From Clostridium uliginosum (GTDB lineage Bacteria > Bacillota > Clostridia > Clostridiales > Clostridiaceae), in NCBI RefSeq assembly GCF_900112485.1, contig NZ_FOMG01000012.1, forward strand, positions 36,214 through 100,213: DNA of 64,000 nucleotides, in the 5' to 3' direction. The position numbers and the translations under genes were made by a program. Each line of letters opens with the position of its first letter. The stretch's first letter is position 1. Below, piece after piece: positions 18,656-26,538 of this stretch. The notes beneath the pieces were generated by a model. The model was not told where the DNA came from and did no database searches. It saw only the letters and a list, made by a program, of their open reading frames with translations.

Positions 18656-18778
18656 CTAAAATTCAATACTGTACTCATAATAATCCATTACAGACTTTTC
18701 CTCAAAACCACAAGCTTTATATAAATTTAGTGCAGTATTGTTTTTACAGTCCACATCTAATTCTATTTTATTTCGTTT
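18656..18778 (-). pseudogene. C-terminal remnant of a GNAT acetyltransferase
   Basis: Directly after the methyltransferase stop, in the same frame, 40 codons read KRNKIELDVDCKNNTALNLY, then KACGFEEKSVMDYYEYSIEF before a TAG. The N-x-x-A-x-x-L-Y-x-x-x-G-F pattern is the acetyl-CoA-binding motif B region of GNAT enzymes. There is no start codon or upstream part, so this is a fragment left by recombination or deletion. Confidence 0.75.
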
Positions 18779-19336
18779 TTATAAGTTATAAACTACATTA
18801 AATCTATTAGGATTATAATATCCCTCTATAATTTTCCAATCTTTAAAATCATTCATATTATATAATAGGTGTTCTTCCCTATGTGATGTAATTGGTAGAT
18901 CGCCAATTAGAATTGCTTTTTTAGCAACTCTTTTCATTTCATTAATTGCTTTTTTAGCGTATTCTTGATTTGGAAAATAATGAAATGCACCAAAACAAAA
19001 AACTTTATCAAATGTTTTATCTTTAAATATTAAGTCATTAGCTTCTCCTGTTAAAACTGAATTATTAAGTAGCTCAATATGTTTTTTTACAAGAGAACTA
19101 GAATAATCAACCCCAACATATTCTTTACATTTTATATATTGTGCTAATCCTCCAGCACCACATGCAACTTCTAAAACTCTATCAGTTTCTTTTATGTCTA
19201 ATTCTTTAATAATATTTTTTGCTATTTCTGCTACATTTGCAGTAGTATCTTCATATCCATCTAATACCTCTAAGGACTTTGTTGTATCTCGTCCCTTTCT
19301 TTCCCAAACTTCTTTCCAATAAGTCATGTCTTCCAT
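18779..19336 (-). CDS. Class I SAM-dependent methyltransferase
   Basis: 185 residues. Motif I VLEVACGAGGLAQYI near residue 57 and the acidic YVGVDYSSSLV near 77 bind S-adenosylmethionine; DKVFCFGAFHYFPNQEYA is the motif IV region. The start has GGGAGGAAAAAAAT upstream. Slightly short for the family (about 200-210), and its stop is followed in frame by a GNAT tail, so the C-terminus may have been altered. Substrate unknown. Confidence 0.82.
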   Translation of the reverse strand: MEDMTYWKEVWERKGRDTTKSLEVLDGYEDTTANVAEIAKNIIKELDIKETDRVLEVACGAGGLAQYIKCKEYVGVDYSSSLVKKHIELLNNSVLTGEANDLIFKDKTFDKVFCFGAFHYFPNQEYAKKAINEMKRVAKKAILIGDLPITSHREEHLLYNMNDFKDWKIIEGYYNPNRFNVVYNL

Positions 19337-19384
19337 ATTTTTTTCCTCCCATTTTTAATTAAAATTTTCTTAAAGTAATTTGAT

Positions 19385-19570
19385 TTATCCAATCGCTATC
19401 ACTGCTAACACCTAGATTTTCTATCAAAGTAGGAGACTAGGTACTCATTGATAGTATAAGTACTGATACTTGCCTGAATAAGTTCTTCTAAGATTCAGAT
19501 GGAGAGAGTCTTTATCATAAGCAAACTTCACCTAAACTTAATAATTACTTGATAAAGTATAATAAAATTT
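19385..19570 (-). other. Unexplained structured segment upstream of the methyltransferase
   Basis: Read on the minus strand it contains CTTTATCA/TGATAAAG, CTGAA/TTCAG, CCTAG/CTAGG and CTATCAA/TTGATAG pairs in a compact multi-stem arrangement with little coding potential. It could be a leader RNA, or the end of a decayed insertion element. I do not recognise a family. Confidence 0.35.
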
Positions 19571-19723
19571 GTTCTAATCAGGCAGTTCATTTTATGAACA
19601 ACTTTAGTTTATCACCGTTCATTGTTCACTTCAATAAGTTCATCAAAAATTTTTAAATTTATTAATAGATATATATTTTTATAATTTATATATTCACATG
19701 CTAAGTGTATTCATGATATTATT

Positions 19724-19866
19724 AGGCATATGAAATAAAATAATAAGTCAGTGATGAGACGAACATTTTGTCTTAAAACCAGGTATCCCTTTAGGATATA
19801 AATTCAACTCAATTCATCTGTAGTATAAAAACTCTAGATGAAAAGTTTCACTTTATATCAGTCAAG
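19724..19866 (+). repeat. Family B palindromic repeat, left part only
   Basis: Begins AGGCATATGAAATAAAATAA and AAGTCAGTGATGAGACG, and shares the AAAAACTC and GAAAAGTTTCACTTTAT stretches with the copy at 50097-50340. The right arm is absent. Confidence 0.75.
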
Positions 19867-19911
19867 GAAAAAATCAGATTATAAATAAATAGAAATTTAG
19901 AGGAGATGTAT

Positions 19912-20718
19912 ATGAAATTTTTAAGAAATATTTTACAATTGATTTTAATTGTAATTATAACAATAGGTTGTAAAGAAATAGCTAATTTTTTGAATTCTAA
20001 GAATTGGACAATAGCAGTCACTATTATATATGTAGGTATATTAGTTTACATATTATTAAAAGACCTTTTTATAGCTAAAAGAAAAGATAAAATGATAAGA
20101 ATAGCAGGAGAAGAAGGAGAGTCAAAGGTTAAGAATGTATTAAAAAGTTTGGATAAGAAGAGTTATAAAGTAATGAGTGGATTTTATTTAAAAGGAAATA
20201 GTTTAACTCAAGAACTAGATAGCATAGTGATTTCAAAAAAAGGTATTTTTAATATAGAGGTTAAGAATTTCTCAGGAAATATTACAATTAATAAATCTGG
20301 AGAATGGACAAGAATAAAGAATAACAAAGTAGAAACTCTTAAAAATCCTAAAGAACAAGTGGAAAGGCATCATAAGGTTATAAAAGAGGTTGTTGGAAGC
20401 GAAGTAAAAGTAGTAGATATTTTAGTAATTGCAAATAATAAAGCTACTTTATCAATAAAAGGGAATACTAATTTTAAGATTTTATTGTATGAAGAATTAG
20501 ATGAGTATATTAATAATTATAAAAGTGATTCATCTTACAATATGGAGGAATTAGAAAAGAAGATACTTAAGAGAAAAACAGGGGATAGTTCTATAATGGG
20601 ATATAAAGAAAAAACAAATAGAACTTCATTTGACAAGATAGTATTTTATACAAAGTGCATATGTGTTGCCTCTTGTGTTATATATTTTTTATGGAATATA
20701 ATATATAAGTTTAACTAA
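19912..20718 (+). CDS. NERD-domain membrane protein
   Basis: 268 residues from the ATG at 19912, 6 bases after GAGGAG. Two hydrophobic segments lie at about 5-25 and 28-48, and one near the C-terminus (245-265). The NERD (nuclease-related) domain spans about 65-175, with EEGESKVKNVL, the acid QELDSIVIS and the IEVKNFSG motif, matching the restriction-endonuclease-like E...D...E-x-K core. It is likely a membrane-tethered DNA-processing protein; its target is unknown. No partner helicase or kinase is adjacent. Confidence 0.82.
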   Translation: MKFLRNILQLILIVIITIGCKEIANFLNSKNWTIAVTIIYVGILVYILLKDLFIAKRKDKMIRIAGEEGESKVKNVLKSLDKKSYKVMSGFYLKGNSLTQELDSIVISKKGIFNIEVKNFSGNITINKSGEWTRIKNNKVETLKNPKEQVERHHKVIKEVVGSEVKVVDILVIANNKATLSIKGNTNFKILLYEELDEYINNYKSDSSYNMEELEKKILKRKTGDSSIMGYKEKTNRTSFDKIVFYTKCICVASCVIYFLWNIIYKFN

Positions 20719-20729
20719 TTTATTCTATT

Positions 20730-20935
20730 AGGCACTTTAAAAAATAACAATCCAATAGACTAACATATTGATTAGGCACACTCAAAAAAATAACAAGTCC
20801 ATCTGCCAAGCCTATTTTCCATCATGCTGCGTCAGCAGATTGCCCTAATAGGCCCGCTATGAGACCAATCTGCTTTCTTGCTTGATGAAAAATAATCATG
20901 GCATTTTGGACTTGTTATTTTCTTTCATGTGCCTT
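20730..20935. repeat. Family B repeats: a fragment followed by a full palindrome
   Basis: A short fragment (20730-20772, GGCACTTTAAAAAATAACAA) precedes a complete hairpin at 20774-20935. The latter's ends, AGGCACACTCAAAAAAATAA and TTATTTTCTTTCATGTGCCT, are inverted repeats. The inner arms pair over about 50 bases. Confidence 0.8.
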
Positions 20936-20988
20936 AGTTAATTTTTAATATATAGACTTGATACTAAAAAGTAATTAAGGAGTACATT

Positions 20989-21303
20989 ATGAAGACAGAT
21001 ATATTTACAATTAGCGAGATAATAACTATTGTTATGGATTTAGTTGATAAATTAAAGACTTATGAATTATATGGATTTGAAGATGAAAGTGAATTACATA
21101 TTCCAAAACCAATAAATGATAAATTAGAAAGTTTAGATTTTAGCGATTATAATAATTTTATAAGTAAGTGCTCTGAGATAGCAGAAGAAATTTTGTCTAT
21201 AAAAACTGGGGAACTTAATGAATTAAATTATTGTCATGAACAAATAACTTTTTTAGCAGAGGACATGCTGAAAAGCTATATTAGAGCACATGAAGGAAAA
21301 TAA
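20989..21303 (+). CDS. Hypothetical protein, 104 aa
   Basis: Not recognised. It starts with ATG 5 bases after AAGGAG, has normal codon use, and is acidic and predicted helical, with no membrane segment or cysteine cluster (a single Cys near 61 and another near 84). It stands alone between a repeat and a MITE, on the same strand as the NERD gene but separated by 270 bases with a hairpin. Confidence 0.7.
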   Translation: MKTDIFTISEIITIVMDLVDKLKTYELYGFEDESELHIPKPINDKLESLDFSDYNNFISKCSEIAEEILSIKTGELNELNYCHEQITFLAEDMLKSYIRAHEGK

Positions 21304-21443
21304 TAAACTCAATATACAAGCACATTGGTCTATTATTAATATCATTTCATTATTGCATAAAAACTTTTTGAAAAATTTCAACAAATTATCTCCTTTACAA
21401 TATTCATGTAAATAGGTATGAATTTTATAGCTTAATCATACAA

Positions 21444-21595
21444 GGGGCTGTCTCATAATACAAATCATTTACTGATATGATGTATATTCAAAAAAGAAAT
21501 AGAAATAACATTAGCGAAACTTTTCTAGTCTTCTTTAATAAATGTTATTTCTATTTCTTTGTTATTACTTCACTTAGTAATTCTGAGACAGCCCC
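21444..21595. mobile_element. Family A MITE-like element, internally deleted copy
   Basis: 152 bp with exact 11-base ends GGGGCTGTCTC and GAGACAGCCCC. The arms AGAAATAGAAATAACATT and AATGTTATTTCTATTTCT pair, so the whole element can fold as one hairpin. It lacks the central about 125 bp of the copies at 24688 and 30629. Termini are typical of IS1182-type insertion sequences. Confidence 0.8.
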
Positions 21596-21603
21596 TTCAT
21601 TAA

Positions 21604-21993
21604 CTAAGCAATCTTAGCATTGTAATTTTCAGCAAGTAAATTCATATTTTTTACTAAAATGTACATACCAATAAATGGCCCAAGACCACATAACATAGAT
21701 CCTATTAACATCCATAATAAAATTGTTGAACCGCCTTCACTAATTATAACACTGTTGCGATTACCAACTCTTTGCATTTTATCACCAATATTGTAAGACC
21801 ATACAAAAGTATAAATTCCACAAGTTATAATTGAAAGTAATATAACTATTATGTAATTTGGAAGTGGTTTTCCTTCACCTTCACATATTTTATTAACATC
21901 TTCATTAAAAGTATACCAAAAAATAATTCCGTAAATTCCAAGTGTAATTATACTTAGCAAAATAAGTAATCCAAAGCTTCTCTTTTTAATCAT
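21604..21993 (-). CDS. DUF4234-like small membrane protein
   Basis: 129 residues from the ATG at 21993 (GAAAGGAGTGTTTATAC upstream); a longer reading frame start lacks a ribosome binding site. Three hydrophobic segments with the ITLGIYGIIFWYT and ITCGIYTFVWSYNIG repeats, which is the G-I-Y-x-x-x-W pattern of DUF4234 proteins. Function unknown. Confidence 0.78.
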   Translation of the reverse strand: MIKKRSFGLLILLSIITLGIYGIIFWYTFNEDVNKICEGEGKPLPNYIIVILLSIITCGIYTFVWSYNIGDKMQRVGNRNSVIISEGGSTILLWMLIGSMLCGLGPFIGMYILVKNMNLLAENYNAKIA

Positions 21994-22182
21994 GTATAAA
22001 CACTCCTTTCTAGTTATTAACAAAAATTCTACATAATTCTACCATAAACCCCTTTAAAGTTCAATATTGCTTTCTTTTAGACAAAACCATAATAGGATTT
22101 AGTTATTATTTATTTACTGAGTTAGTAATTTCCTTGAAGTGTTTATAATTTAATCGTATGCTATTTAGAATTATAATTCAAT

Positions 22183-22211
22183 AAAAAGAGCCAGTTTTAA
22201 TTAAACTGACT
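22183..22211 (-). terminator. Terminator after the ABC-F gene
   Basis: On the minus strand AGTCAGTTTAATTAAAACTGGCT forms a hairpin followed by CTTTTTAT. Confidence 0.75.
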
Positions 22212-22226
22212 ACTTTTCTAGAATTA

Positions 22227-23783
22227 TTATACAATTTTAGTTGTCCAATCCTCACAATTCCAAGTTTCTGTTATTATATCTTTATAAAACTCAGGTTCAT
22301 GTGATACTAAAAGTATGGTACCTTTATATTCTTTAAGTGCTCTCTTAAGTTCATCTTTTGCATCAACATCTAAATGATTAGTAGGCTCATCTAAGATAAG
22401 AATATTTGTTTCATTATTTAAGATTTTGCAAAGTCTTACTTTTGCAGCTTCTCCACCTGATAAAACTCTTATTTGAGATTCAATTTGTTTACTTGTTAAT
22501 CCACATTTGGCAAGTACAGATCTTATTTGATATTGAGTATAACCAGGAAACTCTTGCCAAACTTCATCTATACAAGTATTAGTATTATTTGTTCTATCTT
22601 CTTGTTCAAAGTATCCTATATATTGGTAATCACCAAGTTCTGCATCTCCACTTATAGGTTTGACTATTCCAAGTAAACTTTTTAAAAGAGTTGATTTACC
22701 AAGTCCATTAGCTCCAACAAGAGCTATTTTTTGTCCTCTTTCCATATATAAATTTAATGGTTTTGTAAGAGGGGAGTCATATCCTATAACTAAATCGTGA
22801 GTTTCAAATATAACTTTTCCAGCTGCTCTAGCTTGTTTAAAACTAAACTCAGGTTTTGGTTTTTCTTTTGAAAGTTCTATTACTTCCATCTTATCTAATT
22901 TCTTTTGTCTAGATTTAGCCATATTTGCAGTAGCGGCATTAGCTTTGTTTCTAGCAACGAAATCTTCAAGTCTTGCAATCTCTTTTTGTTGCTTTTCAAA
23001 AGCAGCTTCCATTTTTTCTTTATGTAGTGCATGTATTCTTTCGAATTCATGATAATCTCCAACGTATCTAGTAAGTTTTCTTTCTTCTACATGATATATT
23101 AAATTTATTACTGAGTTTAAGAATGGAATATCATGTGAAATTAATATAAATGCATTCTCATAACTTTGAAGATATCTTTTAAGCCATTCTACATGCTCTT
23201 CATCCAGATAGTTAGTAGGCTCATCTAAAAGTAATATGTCAGGACATTCAAGTAATAGTTTTCCTAGAAGAATTTTAGTTCTTTGTCCACCGGATAAATC
23301 ATCAACATCTTTATCTAGTCCTAAATCTAAAAGTCCAAGTCCTTTAGCTACTTCTTCAACTTTTGGATCAATAACATAAAAGCCATTATGATCCAGCATA
23401 TCTTGAATTATAGCAGTTCTTTCAAGCATTTTATTTAATTCATCTTCATTACAATCGCCCATCTTTTCATATAAGTTGTTCATTTCTTTTTCTAAATCAA
23501 AAAGGTATTTAAATGCATCTCTTAATGCATCTTTTATACTTTGACCTTTTGTTAGCGCTGCATGTTGATCCATATAACCAACTCTAACATTATTTGACCA
23601 AATAACTTTACCTTCATCAGGAATAAGTTTATTAGTAACTATGTTCATAAATGTTGATTTACCTTCACCATTAGCTCCAACAAGACCAACATGTTCTCCT
23701 TTTAATAATCTAAAAGAGACATCTTCAAATATTGCTCTGTCTCCAAAACCATGATTAATATTTTTAACAGTAAGTACGCTCAT
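22227..23783 (-). CDS. ABC-F family ATPase (ribosome-associated, YbiT/YkpA-like)
   Basis: 518 residues, two ABC domains and no membrane segments. Walker A motifs are GANGEGKSTF near residue 37 and GANGLGKSTLL near 355; signatures are LSGGQRTKILLG and LSGGEAAKVRLC. The charged linker (KEIARLEDFVARNKANAATA onward, about 260-320) is the P-site tRNA interaction motif region. ABC-F proteins act on stalled ribosomes in translation control, and some give antibiotic resistance; this one most resembles the housekeeping YbiT/YkpA group. RBS AAAGGAGGAC. A palindromic repeat lies 17 bases upstream of the start. Confidence 0.9.
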   Translation of the reverse strand: MSVLTVKNINHGFGDRAIFEDVSFRLLKGEHVGLVGANGEGKSTFMNIVTNKLIPDEGKVIWSNNVRVGYMDQHAALTKGQSIKDALRDAFKYLFDLEKEMNNLYEKMGDCNEDELNKMLERTAIIQDMLDHNGFYVIDPKVEEVAKGLGLLDLGLDKDVDDLSGGQRTKILLGKLLLECPDILLLDEPTNYLDEEHVEWLKRYLQSYENAFILISHDIPFLNSVINLIYHVEERKLTRYVGDYHEFERIHALHKEKMEAAFEKQQKEIARLEDFVARNKANAATANMAKSRQKKLDKMEVIELSKEKPKPEFSFKQARAAGKVIFETHDLVIGYDSPLTKPLNLYMERGQKIALVGANGLGKSTLLKSLLGIVKPISGDAELGDYQYIGYFEQEDRTNNTNTCIDEVWQEFPGYTQYQIRSVLAKCGLTSKQIESQIRVLSGGEAAKVRLCKILNNETNILILDEPTNHLDVDAKDELKRALKEYKGTILLVSHEPEFYKDIITETWNCEDWTTKIV

Positions 23784-24236
23784 ATAGTCCTCCTAAAGTG
23801 TAAGGCATTTATCAAAAAATAACTACTTCATATATAATGATGTTAGTTATTATGTTTGTGGTAATGCCTTATATAATCCAATTTTAAAATATACTTTATA
23901 TCTTTAATTATTTTAAGTGATGGAAACCCTTTATGTCAAAGTAATTTTTATGGAAAGCATATTAATTTATGATTATAAAGTATACATTATTAATGGTTAA
24001 AGTGAAGTACTGTTTAAAATTATTAATATATATAAGTTCTAATTAATATTTTACAGTTAATTTATTATATAGTAATGAAATATAAGTAGTATCTTTAATA
24101 GAACATATATATTGAAACAAAACTAATGTTAAAAGTATTAATATGTTTAATTAAATAAAAAATTCTTTGTAAGAAATATATAAATTGGATAAAATAATAT
24201 ATGGATGTCATAGGAAGAAGAGAAAGGAATAGATTT
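23784..24236. other. 453-base gap with one palindrome
   Basis: Divergent promoter region of the ABC-F and CsoR-type genes. Holds the repeat at 23801-23871; the rest is plain AT-rich DNA with no motif I recognise. Confidence 0.55.
23801..23871. repeat. Family B-related palindrome upstream of the ABC-F gene
   Basis: TAAGGCATTTATCAAAAAAT and ACTA pair with TAGTTATTATGTTTGTGG and TAATGCCTTA. It would be transcribed in the ABC-F leader if that promoter lies further upstream. Confidence 0.6.
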
Positions 24237-24506
24237 ATGGACAATGATAAGAGTAAATCCAAAAAAGATATAATAAATAGATTAAGAAGAATAGAAGGTC
24301 AAGTAAAAGGTATACAAGGAATGGTAGAACAAGAGTCATGTTGCACAGATATATTAGTGCAAGTTTCAGCAATAAGATCAGCTATTAATAAAGTAGGCGG
24401 ATTAATAATAGAAAATTATGCAGGTGAATGTTTAAATATTGACAAAGATGAAAAGCAAGAAGAAATAAAAAAATTAATAAAGACAATGGTCAATTTCACT
24501 AAATAA
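24237..24506 (+). CDS. CsoR/FrmR (DUF156) family repressor, CstR-like ligand set
   Basis: 89 residues from the ATG at 24237 (GAAAGGAAT upstream). The family core IINRLRRIEGQVKGIQGMVE is followed by SCCTDILVQVSAIRSAI and IIENYAGECL. Aligned on CsoR numbering, Cys36 and Cys65 are present but the copper ligand His61 is Tyr. Loss of that histidine is seen in non-copper members such as the persulfide sensor CstR. No copper ATPase or sulfur gene is adjacent, so the regulated target lies elsewhere. Confidence 0.85.
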   Translation: MDNDKSKSKKDIINRLRRIEGQVKGIQGMVEQESCCTDILVQVSAIRSAINKVGGLIIENYAGECLNIDKDEKQEEIKKLIKTMVNFTK

Positions 24507-24687
24507 GGCATACATAAAACTTTTTTTGTGTACTGGAAATTCATTAAATCAAAATCGCTTATTTCATAGATAATATTATAAAATACAAAATGATAGAATA
24601 ACAGGGGGAAAGATAAAAAAGAAAGTTAGAAATAGAGGTCACTAAAAAATCTATACTTTTTTTCAATAGCCTTGGATAAAGAAAGAA

Positions 24688-24963
24688 GGGGCTGTCTAGT
24701 AATACAAATCATTTACTGATATGATGTATATTGAAAAAAGAAATAGAAATAACATTTGTGTAAGAAGCATTGAAAAATAAGCTTAGAGTTTCTTCATTTG
24801 AAGTTGTTCCATAAATGATTGTCCTAATGCATATTAGGAGCAATCTTTTATGGGTACAACTTTAAATGTTAGAAACTATTAGTGAAATTTTTCTAGTCTT
24901 CTTTAATAAATGTTATTTCTATTTCTTTGTTATTACTTCACTTGGTAATTCTGAGACAGCCCC
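24688..24963. mobile_element. Family A MITE-like element, full-length copy
   Basis: 276 bp, ends GGGGCTGTCT and GAGACAGCCCC. Nested inverted repeats centre on CTAATGCATATTAG. About 90% like the copy at 30629-30902 in opposite orientation by eye. Confidence 0.82.
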
Positions 24964-25191
24964 TTTTAGTTTCAATTTTATATCTTTCTTTAGATTTTTC
25001 TTTGAATTTTTTACTTTCTTGAAATTCTATTTTATCTTTATGAAAAGTTGATTTTATTGAAATAGAATAGTTTTTTGACTTAGCTCCATCTGTATAACCC
25101 CTTCTTTACTTGAGCATATCTTACGTTTTTCTATATCAAAATAATATGTTTTTGTTTAGTTTGTACCTACATCTTTAACTAGTCTATTTTC
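24964..25191 (-). pseudogene. IS1182-type transposase, C-terminal fragment
   Basis: On the minus strand the frame gives ENRLVKDVGTN, a stop, TKTYYFDIEKRKICSSKEG, a frameshift, then YTDGAKSKNYSISIKSTFHK and FKEKSKERYKIETK. These match the IS1182 transposase pattern around the Y-Y-F-D...C-x(n)-C and F-K-x-K-x-x-E-R-Y-K-I-E motifs. The fragment runs straight into the terminal repeat of the family A element. Clearly inactive. Confidence 0.72.
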
Positions 25192-25212
25192 CTTTATGTG
25201 AATTAATAGGAT

Positions 25213-25294
25213 ATTGATAACATTGATAAATATTGATAATTTTATATTAATATGGTAAGATGACTTTAATTCAGTCTATAGTCATAGACTGAAT
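25213..25294. promoter_or_regulatory. Triple ATTGATAA repeat and inverted repeat upstream of the glycosidase gene
   Basis: ATTGATAA occurs at 25213, 25222 and 25232 (9-10 bp steps). ATTCAGTCTA (25269-25278) and TAGACTGAAT (25285-25294) form a perfect inverted repeat with a 6-base spacer. These are candidate operators for the gene 180 bases downstream; regulator unknown. Confidence 0.35.
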
Positions 25295-25475
25295 GGACTT
25301 TAGTAGGTTATAAATAAAAGTGTGCAGTACATTTTTACATTAATTTAGTGTTTTTTTCTTCATTATTCAACAAGTGATGGAGAAACTTTAAAGTTTATAA
25401 TAAAACTAAAAGTAAAAGAATTTAATACAAATGAAAATAAATAATATTTATTTATAATTTAGGAGGAAAATGTAA

Positions 25476-26519
25476 GTGAATACAAATGGAATAAAGAAAA
25501 AGAAAAAGAAAATAACAAAGTTTAGACATAAATTAGAAAGTGGTAAAAAAAAGACGAAGAAGTTATCTTTTATTACTGTATTGTCATTTTTATTATTTGA
25601 ACTTGTCTTTATGGTATGTACATTTCCATTTTTACTTTTATATGGACCGTTTGAAAATGCAAAAAGAATATATGTTGGATCAGCAATGGGTACAATGAAT
25701 ACTCAATATTTAGCTACATGGTTTTTGTCAGATGAAAAAATAGATAGTATTATAGGGAAATCATCATCTGAGACCAAAGATGAAACTACTAATGTTAATG
25801 AAGTGAAAATTCCGAAGAATAAGGATGATACTATTGAGCTGTATGATATAACTGATAATCCTAAGTATAAAGGACACTATCTTGTTATAAAGGATTCAAC
25901 AAGAGTAAAGATAGGAACTAGTTCTAAATTAGAAACAGAGGGTGAGACTACAACTGAAATTGCTGAAAATAGCGGTGCTATTGCTGCTGTTAATGGGGGC
26001 GCATTTGTAGATAGGTCTTCAGTTAAGTGGACAGGTACAGGAGCATTTCCAGATGGAATTGTAATTAGTGATGGTAAAAAAGTATGGAATAGTTTGGATG
26101 AAGATAGTAAAACAGATTTATTTGCAATAACAAAAGATGGAATATTAATTGTAGGGAAGTATTCAGAAAATCAACTTAAAGAATTAGAAGTTCAAGAAGC
26201 ATTAAGCTTTGGACCTACACTTGTAGTAAATGGGAAAATGACTGAGATTACTATGGATGGAGGAATAGCACCAAGAACAGCAATTGGACAAAGAGAAGAT
26301 GGTGCAATAATTCTTTTGGTTATAGATGGACGAAGTCTAACAAGCTTAGGAGCAACGTATAAAGAAGTACAAGAAGTATTATATAAATTAGGTGCCATTA
26401 ATGCAATTAATTTAGATGGTGGAAAATCTACAACAATGTATTATGATGGAGAGATTATTAATACACCATCAAATAGCATGGGTGAGAGAACAATTCCAAC
26501 AGCAGTTATTGTTAAGTAA
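25476..26519 (+). CDS. Phosphodiester glycosidase (NAGPA-domain) membrane-anchored protein
   Basis: 347 residues. Lysine-rich N-terminus, then one membrane anchor at about 32-58, so the enzyme faces outside. The NAGPA domain spans about 165-345, with AVNGGAFVD, RTAIGQREDGAIILLVIDGR and NAINLDGGKSTTM, the conserved N-G-G and D-G-G-x-S-T motifs. The family removes a sugar from phosphodiester-linked sugars, and bacterial members are thought to act on cell-wall polymers. GTG start after AGGAGGAAAATGTAA. The anchored protein 19 bases downstream is probably a partner. Confidence 0.85.
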   Translation: MNTNGIKKKKKKITKFRHKLESGKKKTKKLSFITVLSFLLFELVFMVCTFPFLLLYGPFENAKRIYVGSAMGTMNTQYLATWFLSDEKIDSIIGKSSSETKDETTNVNEVKIPKNKDDTIELYDITDNPKYKGHYLVIKDSTRVKIGTSSKLETEGETTTEIAENSGAIAAVNGGAFVDRSSVKWTGTGAFPDGIVISDGKKVWNSLDEDSKTDLFAITKDGILIVGKYSENQLKELEVQEALSFGPTLVVNGKMTEITMDGGIAPRTAIGQREDGAIILLVIDGRSLTSLGATYKEVQEVLYKLGAINAINLDGGKSTTMYYDGEIINTPSNSMGERTIPTAVIVK

Positions 26520-26538
26520 ACTAAAGGGGAGCAACAGG

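Larger units (their letters stand above)
19337..19911. other. 575-base gap: structured segment and partial family B repeat
   Basis: Minus-strand leader of the methyltransferase contains several short inverted repeats (see the ncRNA-like entry at 19385-19570). Bases 19724-19866 are a family B repeat fragment. The NERD gene ribosome binding site is at 19900-19905. Confidence 0.55.
24507..25475. other. 969-base region of mobile-element debris, no intact gene
   Basis: Holds a full family A element, an IS1182-like transposase fragment, a triple ATTGATAA repeat and a 10-bp inverted repeat, each listed separately. The small open frame at 24866-25051 lies mostly inside the repeat and is not a gene. 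Confidence 0.7.

Noticed and set aside
19724..20935. CRISPR-like array of repeats
   Set aside because: The repeats are long palindromes of variable length without regular spacers; no cas genes are present.
24866..25051. Open frame of 61 codons on the plus strand
   Set aside because: It lies across a family A palindrome and a transposase remnant, is Phe-rich low-complexity, and has no ribosome binding site.
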